The notes: a model not told the origin generated them from the sequence alone. A stretch of 64,000 nucleotides of DNA from Prauserella halophila (GCF_024171895.1 NZ_JAMTCQ010000010.1:434001-498000); one strand, 5' to 3'; counted from the stretch's first letter, positions 53,213 through 62,639 are shown. A program made the numbers and translations.

Positions 53213-54442
53213 TCAGCGCAACGCCGACAGGGCGTAGGCGGCGTGCATCGCGACGCCGTGGGTCATGGCGTCCTCGTGGTGGTTGACACGGTTCGAGTGG
53301 TTGGCCGGCGCCTCGGCGGGATCGACGTCCGGAGGGCAGCCGCCGAGTAGCGCGAACGCGCCGGGGACGCGCTGCAGCACGTATGAGAAGTCCTCGCCGC
53401 CCATGATCGGGTCCGGCAGCGCGATCGCGTTGTCCGGCCCGAGAACGGCCGACGCGAGATCCAGCACCCGCGCTGCCTCGTCTGGGTCGTTGGCCGTGAC
53501 CGGGTAGCCAGGCGTGAGGTCCACCTGCACGCGGCAGCCGTACGCGGCGGCGATCCCCTCGCACACCTTCTCCACCTCGGCGCGCATCGTGGCCCGCGCA
53601 CTGTCGGACAGCGTGCGCATCGTGCCCTCGACGAACGCGGTCTCCGGGATGATGTTCGTGGTCGTGCCAGCCTCGAGGTGCGTCACCGACAGCACAGCGG
53701 GTTCGGTCGCGGCGAACCGGCGGCTCGACATCGTGTGCAGCGCGCCGACCAGCGCCGCGGCCGCCGGGATCGGATCGATCGCCGCCGCCGGCATCGAGCC
53801 GTGTCCGCCCTTGCCGAGGACCCGCACGTGGAAGTCGTCGACCGCGGCCATCAGCGGACCTGGGCGGGTGTACACCTGGCCGCTCGGCAGCGTCGGGTAG
53901 ATGTGCACGCCGAACGCCCGCTCGACGCGCTGCCCCGCCGCGTCCAGCACGCCTTCGTGGATCATGTGCCGCGCGCCGTGCTGGCCTTCCTCGCCGGGCT
54001 GGAACATGAACACGACCGAGCCCGCGAGCTCGTCGACGTGCCGGGACAGCAGCCGCGCCGCGGAGACGAGCATCGCCACGTGCGTGTCGTGCCCGCAGGC
54101 GTGCATGACGCCGTCGACCTCGGACGGGAAGTCGAGGCCGGACTCCTCTTGCAGCGGCAGGGCGTCCATGTCCGCGCGCAGCAGCACCGAGGGCCCGGGT
54201 TCGGCGCCGCGGAGCACGGCGGTGACCGACGTCGACGTCTTCCCCGTGGTGATCTCCAGCGGAAGGCCGTCGAGCGCGTCGAGGATCTGCTGCTGCGTGT
54301 TCGGCAGTTGGAGGCCGATTTCGGGGTGAGCGTGCAGCCGCCTGCGCAGCGCGACGGTGTCCGGCTGCAGTTGCCGTGCCTCGTCGAGCAGCCGCGGGAG
54401 CACCAGGTCGGGAAGGGTGGGGAGCTGTTCGGGTCCGGTCAT
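53213..54442 (-). CDS. M20 family amidohydrolase
   Basis: 409 residues. Zinc sites: LLRADMDALP, VMHACGHDTHVAML with metal Cys/His, FMFQPGEEGQHGARHM and the C-terminal MGGEDFSYVLQRVPGAF. The inserted dimerisation domain covers about 190-305. It probably hydrolyses N-acyl amino acids (hippurate, indole-acetyl-amino-acid or similar). ATG 54442 starts MTGPEQLPTLPDL. It is divergent from the tadA pair. Confidence 0.9.
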   Translation of the reverse strand: MTGPEQLPTLPDLVLPRLLDEARQLQPDTVALRRRLHAHPEIGLQLPNTQQQILDALDGLPLEITTGKTSTSVTAVLRGAEPGPSVLLRADMDALPLQEESGLDFPSEVDGVMHACGHDTHVAMLVSAARLLSRHVDELAGSVVFMFQPGEEGQHGARHMIHEGVLDAAGQRVERAFGVHIYPTLPSGQVYTRPGPLMAAVDDFHVRVLGKGGHGSMPAAAIDPIPAAAALVGALHTMSSRRFAATEPAVLSVTHLEAGTTTNIIPETAFVEGTMRTLSDSARATMRAEVEKVCEGIAAAYGCRVQVDLTPGYPVTANDPDEAARVLDLASAVLGPDNAIALPDPIMGGEDFSYVLQRVPGAFALLGGCPPDVDPAEAPANHSNRVNHHEDAMTHGVAMHAAYALSALR

Positions 54443-54559
54443 GCGGTCGATCCTGGCACGAGTCGCCGCGGGCCCGTGGGCGTCGGTTCGGATCGGCCGC
54501 GGACGAGACAGGCACCTTTCGAGCCGTCATCGAAGGTTACACGGGTATACGGTAGGCCC

Positions 54560-55042
54560 ATGCCGGTGGAGGAGTCGATCACGGGATTCGCAGTGGCCGT
54601 CGTGCGCGAGGACGGTCGGTGGCAGTGCAGCGCGTTGGACCAGGCCGCACTGGCCGAACTCGACGCCGCCATCACCGAACTGCGCAAGCTGCGTTCGACG
54701 GGGGCGGTGTTCGGGCTGTTGGCGGTGGACGACGAGTTCTTCGTGGTCGTCCGGCCCACGCCGAGCGGTGCTCAGCTGATGGTGTCGGACGCGGCCGCGG
54801 CGCTGGACTACGACATCGCCGCCGACGTGCTGGACCTGTTGCGTGCCGAACCGCCCGACGAGGACGACGACACGATCTGGCCCGAAGGTGACCTCGAGGT
54901 GCTGGCGGATCTGGGCATGCCGGCACCCGAGCTCGAGGTGATCGCGGGCGAGGCGGATCTGTACCCGGACGAGCAGCTGGGCATGATCGCGCAGCGCTGC
55001 GGGTTCGGCGACGAGTTCAACAAGGCCCTCGACGAGCTGTGA
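54560..55042 (+). CDS. tRNA adenosine deaminase-associated protein
   Basis: 160 residues. The family is recognised from ITGFAVAVVREDGRWQCSAL, VVVRPTPSGAQLMVSDAAAA and LGMIAQRCGFGDEFNKALDE. It always sits directly before tadA and overlaps it by 4 bp here. The function is inferred from location. TATACGG lies about 12 bp before ATG 54560, consistent with leaderless transcription. Confidence 0.88.
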   Translation: MPVEESITGFAVAVVREDGRWQCSALDQAALAELDAAITELRKLRSTGAVFGLLAVDDEFFVVVRPTPSGAQLMVSDAAAALDYDIAADVLDLLRAEPPDEDDDTIWPEGDLEVLADLGMPAPELEVIAGEADLYPDEQLGMIAQRCGFGDEFNKALDEL

Positions 55043-55563
55043 ACCCGTCGCACGCCGACGAGTCCGCGGTGCGCGAGGCGCTGCGGCGGGCAGGCGAGGG
55101 CTTCGCGGGGCGGGGCTCCGGGGCTGCCGACAGGGTCGTCGGCGGTGCTGCACCGGACGCGGACGTGCCGATCGGGGCGGCCGTGTTCGACGCCGACGGC
55201 CGGCTGCTCGCAGGCGCCCGCAACGCGCGCGAGGCGCTGGGCGATCCGACGGCGCACGCCGAGGTGCTGGCGCTGCGGGCGGCGGCGGCCGAACACGGTG
55301 ACGGCTGGCGGCTCACCGGCTGCACCCTGGCGGTGACGGTCGAGCCGTGCACGATGTGCGCGGGCGCGCTCGTGCTCGCGCGGGTCGATCGGGTGGTGTT
55401 CGGCGCGTGGGAACCGCGGACCGGTGCGGCCGGCTCGCTGTGGGACGTCGTGCGCGACCGGAGGTTGAACCACCGGCCCGAAGTGGTCGGCGGGGTGCTC
55501 GAAGCCGAGTGCGCGGCGCTGCTCGATGTGTTCTTCGCAGCGCAGCGCGGCGACGCCGGGTGA
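55039..55563 (+). CDS. tadA: tRNA-specific adenosine deaminase TadA
   Basis: 174 residues. Zinc-deaminase signature: DPTAHAEVLALR (His and catalytic Glu) and VTVEPCTMCAGALVLARVD (PCxxC). It converts A34 to inosine in tRNA-Arg(ACG). GTG 55039 overlaps the previous stop. The C-terminus ends in NHRPEVVGGVLEAECAALLD, typical of TadA. A tRNA-Ser gene follows 72 bp downstream. Confidence 0.93.
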   Translation: MNPSHADESAVREALRRAGEGFAGRGSGAADRVVGGAAPDADVPIGAAVFDADGRLLAGARNAREALGDPTAHAEVLALRAAAAEHGDGWRLTGCTLAVTVEPCTMCAGALVLARVDRVVFGAWEPRTGAAGSLWDVVRDRRLNHRPEVVGGVLEAECAALLDVFFAAQRGDAG

Positions 55564-55635
55564 TCGTCCCCGCGGGGATCCGCCAGACCCACCCCCCGTG
55601 TAATCGCCGGTGGTCCGTCTCGTAACCTATTTAGC

Positions 55636-55720
55636 GGTAGCGTGTCCGAGCGGCCTAAGGAGCGCGACTCGAAATCGCGTGAGGTGAGAGCCTCCGTGGG
55701 TTCGAATCCCACCGCTACCG
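55636..55720 (+). tRNA. tRNA-Ser (CGA)
   Basis: An 85-base tRNA with a long variable arm. Acceptor GGTAGCG pairs with CGCTACC, discriminator G. The anticodon loop CTCGAAA gives CGA and the T-loop is GTTCGAA. CCA is not encoded. Confidence 0.95.
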
Positions 55721-55744
55721 CCGTTGATCTCTCCGGAGATCCGG

Positions 55745-55781
55745 AACGGGGCAGGAACTCCGCGTGAGTTCCTGCCCCGTT
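55745..55781 (+). terminator. Terminator after tRNA-Ser
   Basis: AACGGGGCAGGAACTC and its exact complement enclose CGCGT and end in TTTT. Confidence 0.92.
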
Positions 55782-55921
55782 TTGCGTTTGCCCCGGCGCG
55801 GTTCACGTGTGCCTCCGCCGGTTCCGGTGATGACCGAGGGCGCTCGCGCGGATGAATAACCGACGAACGGACCCCTCCGCGTCGGGCATTGTCCTTTCGG
55901 GGATAACCCGAATGGGTAAAG

Positions 55922-57910
55922 ATGCGTGCCGTGACCGCACTCACCAGACGCGCGACGCGGGTCGTCTCGGCACTCTCCGCGACAGCGGTGGCCGGTTCGC
56001 TCGCGCTCGCCACCCCAGCGAACGCAGCCACCCCAGCGAACGCAGCGCCCCCAGCGAACGCAGCGCCCCCAGCGAATGCAGCACCCCCGGAGACGCGGGC
56101 CCCGGAGGCACAGACCGCAGAGACCGCCGACAGTGCCCGCATCCACGATGTCCAGGGCACCGGGCGGCTCTCCCCGATGGACGGCGAGACCGTCACCGTG
56201 CCCGGAATCGTGACCGCGAAGCGCCAGTTCGGCAGTGTCCGCGGTTTCTGGGTACAGGATCCGCAGCCCGACGACGACCCGCGCACCAGCGAGGCGTTGT
56301 TCGTCTACAACGGCAACGAGACGCCGGACGTGACCGCAGGCGACGAAGTGTCGCTCACCGGTGAGGTCAGTGAATACCGGCCGCGAGGGCAGGACTCGGC
56401 GTACCAGTCGTCGACGCAGCTGATCGATGCGGAGTGGACGGTCGCTTCGTCCGGCAACGAGCTGCCCGAGGCGGTCGCGCTGGACCCCGACGCCGTGCCG
56501 GAGGCGCTCGCGCCGGAGGAGGGCAATCTCGACGAGTTCGAACTCCGGCCCGACAAGTACGCACTGGACTTCTGGGAGGCCCACGAGGGTGAGCGCGTCT
56601 CCGTCGCCGACGCCCCGCTGGTCAGCCGCAGCACCGACTACAACGAGCTGTACGTGACGACCAAGCCGGGGCAGAACCGCACGCCGCGCGGCGGGGTCTT
56701 CTACGGCGGCTACGACGAACCCAACACCGGGTTGCTGAAGATCGAGTCGCTGCTCCCGTTCTCCGAGCACCCGTTCCCGACGGCCGACGTCGGCGACACG
56801 CTCACCGGCACCACCGCGGGTCCGCTCGAGTACGACCAGTACGGCGGCTACACGATGCAGGCCACCGAGCTGGGCGAGGTCGAGAGCGGCGGCCTCGAAC
56901 GCGAGACGACGCGCACGCAGAAGCCGAGCGAGCTGTCGGTCGCGACGTACAACGTCGAGAACCTGTCCGCCGTCGACGAGCAGGCGAAGTTCGACGACCT
57001 CGCCGAGGGGGTCGTGAAGCACCTGCGGTCGCCGGACGTCGTGACGTTGGAGGAGATCCAGGACAACAACGGCGCCGACGGCAACGGCGACGGGGTCGTG
57101 GCGGCCGACAAGACGCTCGACAGGTTCGTCGAGGCGATCGAGGCCGCGGGCGGTCCGGCCTACGAGTACCGGCAGATCGACCCACAGGACCGCACCGACG
57201 GCGGCCAGCCGGGCGGCAACATCCGCGTGGGATTCCTTTTCGACCCCGAGCGGGTGTCGTTCGTGGACCGTGAGGGCGGCGACGCGACGACGGCCGTCGA
57301 GGTGGAGAAGACGCGGCGCGGCACGGCGAAGCTCTCGGCGTCGCCGGGCCGGATCGACCCGCAGCACGAGGCGTGGGACGACAGCCGCAAACCGCTCGCC
57401 GGGGAGTTCGAGTTCCGCGGGCGCACGGTGTTCGTCGTGGCCAACCACTTCGCGTCGAAGGGCGGCGACGAGCCGACCCACGGCCGGTTCCAGCCGCCGA
57501 CGCGCTCGTCCGAGGAGCAGCGCCACAAGCAGGCTGAGGTTCTGCGGGGCTTCGTCGACGAACTCCAGGACGTGCAACCGAACGCCAACGTGGTCGTCGC
57601 CGGGGACCTGAACGACTACCAGTTCTCGGACACGCTGGCGAAGCTCACCGACGGCGGCGCGCTCACCTCGCTGATCGACACGCTGCCCGCCAGCGAGCAG
57701 TACAGCTACGTCTACGAGGGCAACTCGCAGGTGCTCGACCACATGCTCGTGTCCGACTCGCTGCGCCGGGTCGACTACGACGTGGTGCGCATCAACTCCG
57801 AGTTCGCCGAGCAGGCCAGCGACCACGACCCGCAGATCGTGCGCTTCAAGCCGTCAGCCGGGCACGCGCTCGACTTCTGGGACTGGTTCTGGTGGCCTTT
57901 CGATAGGTAG
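55922..57910 (+). CDS. Secreted ExeM/NucH-type endonuclease
   Basis: 662 residues. A signal peptide ends TPANA and is followed by a repeated ANAAPP tail (about 35-55). The OB-like NucH N-terminal domain spans about 70-190, and the endonuclease/exonuclease/phosphatase catalytic domain about 330-650, with SVATYNVENLS, LEEIQDNNGAD, FVVANHFASKGGDE, VVVAGDLNDYQFSD and ASDHDPQIV. It degrades extracellular DNA. ATG 55922 follows GGTAAAG. Its C-terminus (WDWFWWPFDR) is aromatic. Confidence 0.9.
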   Translation: MRAVTALTRRATRVVSALSATAVAGSLALATPANAATPANAAPPANAAPPANAAPPETRAPEAQTAETADSARIHDVQGTGRLSPMDGETVTVPGIVTAKRQFGSVRGFWVQDPQPDDDPRTSEALFVYNGNETPDVTAGDEVSLTGEVSEYRPRGQDSAYQSSTQLIDAEWTVASSGNELPEAVALDPDAVPEALAPEEGNLDEFELRPDKYALDFWEAHEGERVSVADAPLVSRSTDYNELYVTTKPGQNRTPRGGVFYGGYDEPNTGLLKIESLLPFSEHPFPTADVGDTLTGTTAGPLEYDQYGGYTMQATELGEVESGGLERETTRTQKPSELSVATYNVENLSAVDEQAKFDDLAEGVVKHLRSPDVVTLEEIQDNNGADGNGDGVVAADKTLDRFVEAIEAAGGPAYEYRQIDPQDRTDGGQPGGNIRVGFLFDPERVSFVDREGGDATTAVEVEKTRRGTAKLSASPGRIDPQHEAWDDSRKPLAGEFEFRGRTVFVVANHFASKGGDEPTHGRFQPPTRSSEEQRHKQAEVLRGFVDELQDVQPNANVVVAGDLNDYQFSDTLAKLTDGGALTSLIDTLPASEQYSYVYEGNSQVLDHMLVSDSLRRVDYDVVRINSEFAEQASDHDPQIVRFKPSAGHALDFWDWFWWPFDR

Positions 57911-57988
57911 GCGTTCGTCGGCGCTCCCTGCGCCGAAAGGCTTGCGACACGGCCGGCCGTCCTTCGCGGACGGCCGGCCGTCCGCGTG

Positions 57989-58030
57989 GCCGTGTTGCGG
58001 ATTCCGGGGCCCGTGTTGCGGATCCCGGGG
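57989..58030 (+). repeat. 21-nt intergenic repeat array, locus E
   Basis: Two exact units (GTGTTGCGGATTCCGGGG and GTGTTGCGGATCCCGGGG cores) lie between convergent nuclease and response-regulator genes. Confidence 0.88.
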
Positions 58031-58035
58031 ACCAC

Positions 58036-58638
58036 TCAGATCCATCCCTCTTGCCACGCGTGGTGCGCGGCCGCGTACCGGGTCGGGACGTCCAGCTTCG
58101 TCATGGCCGACGAGAGATAGTTGCGCACCGTCCCGGGAGCGAGGTGTACGTGGTCGGCGATCGCCTGCACCGAGTCGCCGCCGCGCGCGGCTCGCAGCAC
58201 GTCGAGTTCACGAGCCGACAGCGGGCAGCTGTCCTCCGTCAGCGCGGAAGCCGCGATCTCGGGGTCGACGTAGCGGTGCCCGGCGGCCACTCCGCGCAGG
58301 ATCTCGGCGAGCCGGGCCGCGGGCGTGGTCTTGGGGACGAAGCCACTCACCCCGCTCGCGAGCGCGCGGCGCAGCACCCCGGGGCGCGCGTGCCGGGTGA
58401 CGAGCACGATCTGCAGGCCGAGCTCACGGCGAATCTCCTCGGCAGCGACCAGTCCGTCGGCCGGGGGCATCTCCAGATCGAGCACGGCGATGTCGGGGTG
58501 GTGCTCGCGGGCCTGGGCGACCGCGTCGCTGCCGGTGGCCGCCTCGGCGACCACCTGCAGGTCGTCCTCGAGATCGAGCAGGGTGGCGAGGGCGCTGCGG
58601 ACGAGCACCTCGTCGTCGGCCAGCAGCAGGCGAACCAT
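58036..58638 (-). CDS. LuxR-type response regulator (DesR-like)
   Basis: 200 residues. Receiver: MVRLLLADDEVLVRSALATL with acidic pocket, phospho-Asp in DIAVLDLEMPPADG and the Lys near VPKTT. The LuxR HTH is LSARELDVLRAARGG and VRNYLSSAMTKLDVPTRYAA. It is the partner of the adjacent histidine kinase (2-bp gap). It probably controls the divergent ABC exporter. Confidence 0.92.
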   Translation of the reverse strand: MVRLLLADDEVLVRSALATLLDLEDDLQVVAEAATGSDAVAQAREHHPDIAVLDLEMPPADGLVAAEEIRRELGLQIVLVTRHARPGVLRRALASGVSGFVPKTTPAARLAEILRGVAAGHRYVDPEIAASALTEDSCPLSARELDVLRAARGGDSVQAIADHVHLAPGTVRNYLSSAMTKLDVPTRYAAAHHAWQEGWI

Positions 58639-58640
58639 GC

Positions 58641-59924
58641 TCACCCGCCTTCGGTCGTCGGTAGTCGCGCCGTCACGGTGAACCACTCCCCGTCCTGGCG
58701 CCACTCCACGGTGCCGCCGAGGGCGTCGAACCGGCCGGCGAGGCCGGTCAGACCGGTGCCCGTCGCCGAATCCGTTGCCGAGTCCGCCGTCGAGTCCGTC
58801 GCGGCGGAGCCGTCGTTGCGGATGCGCAACACCGCCCAGCCTGCGTCGACGTCCAGTGCGAGGCGGGCGTGTGCGGCGTGACTGTGCCGCAGGACGTTGG
58901 TGGTGGCCTCGCGGGTGACGAGGGCCAGCAGCTTGCGCTGGGCTTCCGGGATGGCGGCGACGGCGTGCTCGGTGCGTCCGTCGAGGCGCCCGTCGATTCC
59001 GGCGGCGGCGAGCACTCCGGTGGCGTTGGCCAGTTCGGCGTCGAGCGAGGCGTGCCGGTATCCCTGCACCACCGCCCGAGTGTCCCGCAGGGCGGTGCGG
59101 GCGTGTTCCTGCACCTCGCGCATCTGTTCGCCCGCCGCGGCGGGGTCGAGCTCGGCCAGCCGCTGGCCGAGCTCGCTCTTCAGCGCGATGACCTGCAGGT
59201 GGTGTCCCTGGATGTCGTGCAGATCGGAGGCGAAGCGTAGCCGCTCGTCGGCGACCGCGAGCTCGCCTTCCAGGCGGCGGGCGTGCTCCAGGCGTTCGAC
59301 CGCGTCGCAGGCCCACAACCCGTAGATCAGGAATCCGCCGATCGCGGCGATCAGCAGAGCGCTCGCCGCGATTCCCACGAGATCCGGCGGTCCGGCGGTC
59401 GCGGTCTGTGCCGCTGCGGCCGCTCCCGCCGTGACCAGCACCGCACCGGCCACGACCGTGGTGCGGTGGCGCCGGGCGACAGTGACGGCGAGGCCGCCGG
59501 TGACCAGGCCGGGCACGATCGCCCATTCCGCGTCGTCGCTGAGCCACTGGGCCGCGAGCGTCACGGCGAGTCCACCGGTCACCGCGAGTCCGATCAGCGC
59601 CACCGGAAGGCCGTCGTCGCCGTCGGCCGAACCGTCCGCGGTGGGAAACCGCCGCTGCAGCAGACGTCCTGCGCCCAGTGAACCGGCCGCCGCCGCCACG
59701 GCAGTGCCGACGGTCAACGGTCCCCACGGCTCGGTGGCGAGGATCGCGACGACGACGAAGGCGCCTGCCGCGTAGACCAGCCCGACCAGCGCCCACCAGT
59801 TGTGCCGGCGCAACCGGTCCGCTCCTGCGGCTCTCAGCCCGGCCGAGGAGTCGTCCGCGGCCGGGCCCGGCCCGGCGGGCTCCGCCGACGTGGCCCGTAC
59901 GGGTGCGCGGTCCATGACGGTCAT
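58641..59924 (-). CDS. DesK-like sensor histidine kinase
   Basis: 427 residues. Six or so membrane helices at about 45-220 are followed by the dimerisation box DLHDIQGHHLQVIALKSELG with the phospho-His (about 259) and the ATPase region with EATTNVLRHSHAAHARLALD and GTGLTGLAGRFDALGG. The sensor is membrane-embedded (DesK type), suggesting it reads bilayer state or a lipophilic ligand. ATG 59924 or 59915 starts it. Confidence 0.92.
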   Translation of the reverse strand: MTVMDRAPVRATSAEPAGPGPAADDSSAGLRAAGADRLRRHNWWALVGLVYAAGAFVVVAILATEPWGPLTVGTAVAAAAGSLGAGRLLQRRFPTADGSADGDDGLPVALIGLAVTGGLAVTLAAQWLSDDAEWAIVPGLVTGGLAVTVARRHRTTVVAGAVLVTAGAAAAAQTATAGPPDLVGIAASALLIAAIGGFLIYGLWACDAVERLEHARRLEGELAVADERLRFASDLHDIQGHHLQVIALKSELGQRLAELDPAAAGEQMREVQEHARTALRDTRAVVQGYRHASLDAELANATGVLAAAGIDGRLDGRTEHAVAAIPEAQRKLLALVTREATTNVLRHSHAAHARLALDVDAGWAVLRIRNDGSAATDSTADSATDSATGTGLTGLAGRFDALGGTVEWRQDGEWFTVTARLPTTEGG

Positions 59925-60046
59925 CGTCCCGCAGCCGGGCCGCTCCCACCAATGACATCCGTCATCGGCGGGCGTGCGGAGTGCACCGGAACGGCTGTGG
60001 TTTCGGCACTGTCGGTTCGCGCCGCGCGAACCGCACGCTGGTTCGC

Positions 60047-61000
60047 ATGGACACCACCGAGGCCCCTGCAGTCCACGTACGTGGACTGCGCTGCACCTAC
60101 GGCGAACACGAGGCCGTGCGCGGCGTCGATCTCGACGCACCTCGCGGGGAGCTGCTCGCGGTGCTGGGCACCAACGGGGCGGGCAAGACGACGACACTCG
60201 AGGCGATGCAGGGCCGCCGCAGGCCCGCAGGCGGCCGCGTGCGGATCCTCGGCCTCGACCCGGTTCGGCAGCGCCGCGCCCTGGCCGCGCGGATCGGCGT
60301 CATGTTGCAGGACAGTGCGCTGCCCGCCGAGCTGACGCCCGCCGAGTTCCTCGCTCTCTGGAGCCGCCTGAAACGGGACCGGCCCACTCCCGGGTCGATG
60401 CGCGAGCAGCTCACCGCCGTCGGTCTCGCGCACCGCCGGAACGTGCGCATCGGGCGGCTGTCGGGCGGGGAGCGCCGCCGGCTCGACCTCGCTGTCGCGC
60501 TGACCGGCGCCCCCGAGCTCCTGTTCCTCGACGAGCCCACGTCCGGCTTGGACCCCGAGTCACGTGCCGCGACCTGGGAGCTGATCCGGGGCCTCCTCCG
60601 GACCGGTTCCACCATCGTGCTCACCACGCATCACCTGGAAGAGGCCGAGGCGCTGGCGGATCGGCTGCTGATCCTCCACGAGGGCACCGTGGCCGTCGCG
60701 GGCACCTTGTCCGAGATCGTCACCGCGCGCCGCGCCACGATCCGTTACGAGCTCGTCGGGGCCGGGCCCGCCGTTCCGGAGTCCGAACTCGTCGGCAGGG
60801 CCTCGGTCACGCCGGAGCGAGGGGTGCGGCTCGTCGAGATCCGCACCCCGGACCTCACCCGGGACCTCGGCACGTTGTTGCGCTGGGCCGAGACGCAGCG
60901 GTCCCAGCTTCATCGGCTGCACAGCAGCGAAGCAACGCTCGCCGAGATCTTCCACGAGATCAGCACCACGCACGTTTCGGAGGAGGCCACGACATCATGA
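60047..61000 (+). CDS. ABC transporter ATP-binding protein
   Basis: 317 residues. Walker A LGTNGAGKTTTLEAM, signature RLSGGERRRLDLAVAL, Walker [16 protein letters not shown] and H-loop TTHHLEEAEAL. A DrrA-like C-terminal domain follows. ATG 60047 is in a divergent promoter shared with the DesKR-like pair. Its stop overlaps the permease start. Confidence 0.93.
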   Translation: MDTTEAPAVHVRGLRCTYGEHEAVRGVDLDAPRGELLAVLGTNGAGKTTTLEAMQGRRRPAGGRVRILGLDPVRQRRALAARIGVMLQDSALPAELTPAEFLALWSRLKRDRPTPGSMREQLTAVGLAHRRNVRIGRLSGGERRRLDLAVALTGAPELLFLDEPTSGLDPESRAATWELIRGLLRTGSTIVLTTHHLEEAEALADRLLILHEGTVAVAGTLSEIVTARRATIRYELVGAGPAVPESELVGRASVTPERGVRLVEIRTPDLTRDLGTLLRWAETQRSQLHRLHSSEATLAEIFHEISTTHVSEEATTS

Positions 61001-61722
61001 ACGCGACCTTCGCGCTTGCCCGCGCCGAGCTGACCCTGCTCCTGCGAAACCGCACCGCGGCGACGAACGCCCTGCTGCTGCCGCTGGCCCTCGGAGCACT
61101 GTTCATCGTCAAGCCCCCGCCGACCGGACTCACCGGAACCGCCGCGTCGATGCTGCTGCTCGCCCTGGTCTGCCTCACCGTCGCGAGCACCGCGACGACC
61201 ACGCTGGTCGCCCGGCGCCAGCAGCACCTCCTGCAGCGGTGGCGGACCGCTCCGATCGCGCCACCGGCGGTGCTGGTGTCCACACTCGGTCCCGTCGGCG
61301 TGCTGTTCGTGGGCCAAGCGGCGATGCTGCTGACCGTCCTGGCCTACGCCACGAGCTCGGTACCGGCCCACCCTGTGCTCCTGGTGCTGGCCGTCGTGCT
61401 CGCCGGGGTGCTGGGCTGCGCAGTGGCGTTCGTGACGGCCGCGTTCACCCGTACCGTCGAGGCCACCAACTTCACCCTGCTGCCCGTCCTCGTGGCCCTG
61501 GCAGGAGGGGGCGTGTGGGCCACCGCGGCTGCCGGAGAGGTCACCTGGGCGATGCGGGCGACCGGCGGCGGCGCCGTGGCCGAACTCGTCCATCTCGGCT
61601 GGGACGGGAGCGAGACCCGAGCCCTGACGGCTGCCGCACCCAGCGTGCTCGTCCTCCTCGCCCTGATCGTCGGAACCACAACGCTGGCGCGCCGCTACTT
61701 CCGCTGGGAGCCGCGCAACTAG
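60997..61722 (+). CDS. ABC-2 type permease
   Basis: 241 residues with six helices (near 25-40, 48-68, 88-110, 120-145, 158-175 and 208-228) typical of DrrB-like ABC-2 permeases. ATGA couples it to the ATPase gene. The substrate is unknown; control by the adjacent DesKR-like system suggests lipids or a membrane-active compound. Confidence 0.85.
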   Translation: MNATFALARAELTLLLRNRTAATNALLLPLALGALFIVKPPPTGLTGTAASMLLLALVCLTVASTATTTLVARRQQHLLQRWRTAPIAPPAVLVSTLGPVGVLFVGQAAMLLTVLAYATSSVPAHPVLLVLAVVLAGVLGCAVAFVTAAFTRTVEATNFTLLPVLVALAGGGVWATAAAGEVTWAMRATGGGAVAELVHLGWDGSETRALTAAAPSVLVLLALIVGTTTLARRYFRWEPRN

Positions 61723-61770
61723 GTTCCGACGGGTGAGCGGTCCGCCGGGTGAGCGCTCGGCGGCAACCGT

Positions 61771-61917
61771 GCCGTGTTGCGGATCCCGGGGCCCGTGTTG
61801 CGTTCTCCGGGGCCCGTGTTGCGGATTCCGGGGATCGTGTTGCGCTTTCCGGAGGCCGTGTCGTGGTTTCCGGGGCGCGTGTTCTGCATTCAGCACGCCG
61901 TGTCCTGCGCTCAGGAC
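61771..61917 (+). repeat. 21-nt intergenic repeat array, locus F
   Basis: Seven clean 21-nt units (an eighth is decayed). The first four have GTGTTGC cores; unit 5 is diverged (GTGTCGTGGTTTCCGGGG). The last two are GTGTTCTGCATTCAGCAC and GTGTCCTGCGCTCAGGAC. It is the longest array, between the ABC permease and the convergent dihydrofolate-reductase-like gene. Confidence 0.9.
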
Positions 61918-62067
61918 GCTGCGTTGCACCCACCCGTCGCCCAGCCGCCACCCCTCACGGACGCGCCGGCGCGCGGCTGTGTTCGATGGGGCCGTATTGC
62001 GGTCGACGGGCGTGGCTCGATCGGTCGAGCGGGGGAGTATTGCCGGACGATCGAGCGTGAGACGTCC
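61918..62067. other. Gap between repeat array and DHFR-like gene
   Basis: No gene-like frame or clear hairpin. Together with the repeat array it forms the convergent gap at the 3' end of both flanking genes. Confidence 0.35.
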
Positions 62068-62639
62068 TTACGCATGGTTCCGGTGCCGCTCTGCCGGGCC
62101 GATCCGGTAGCGGGTGTGGAGCATCGCGGGGCTGTCGAGGGTGCGGGTCAGTTCGAGCTCGACGTGTTCGGTGGACAGGTCGTCGAAGAGCCGGCGGCCC
62201 TGCCCGAGCAACACGGGCATGATCTGCAGCGACGTCTCGTCGAGTTCCCCGGCGTCGAGCAATGCGCGGGCGGCGGACGCGCCGTGCAGCATGACGTCCC
62301 GGTCGCCTGCGGCCTGCCTGGCCTGCTCGGCGGCTTCGGGGACGTCGGTGACGTAGTGGGCGTGCCCGGGTGCGGGCTGCTCGGGCACGGACCGGGTGAG
62401 CACGAAAATGGGGACGCCGTCGTGGTGGTCGCCGTTCCACCGGTCTGCGTGATCGAAGGTGCGCCTGCCGGTGAGGACCGCGCCGGTGGCGTTCGCTTCG
62501 GCCAGGATGCGGCTGCCGACCTCGTCGGTGGAACGAGCGGTGCTCGGATCGCCGTCGTCGAGTCTTCGGCCGGGCCCGTCTCCGGTCCCGCGATGAAGCC
62601 GTCGAGGGACATCCACATGTAGAGCACGATCCTGCCCAT
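62068..62639 (-). pseudogene. Dihydrofolate reductase/RibD-like gene with a -1 frameshift
   Basis: ATG 62639, behind AGGAAAGGGA, opens MGRIVLYMWMSLDGFIAGP, the usual start of small DHFR/RibD-C proteins. The frame then degrades. The neighbouring frame continues the protein from TGDGPGRRLDDGDPSTARS through SRILAEANATGAVLTGRRTF to the natural stop at 62068. Total length is 572 bases, one short of a multiple of three, and a G missing near 62580 (CCGGAGAC) would restore it. It is either an inactivated gene or an assembly error. Confidence 0.82.

Noticed and set aside
61771-61917. CRISPR-like array
   Set aside because: Units are contiguous without spacers, diverged, and have no Cas genes nearby.
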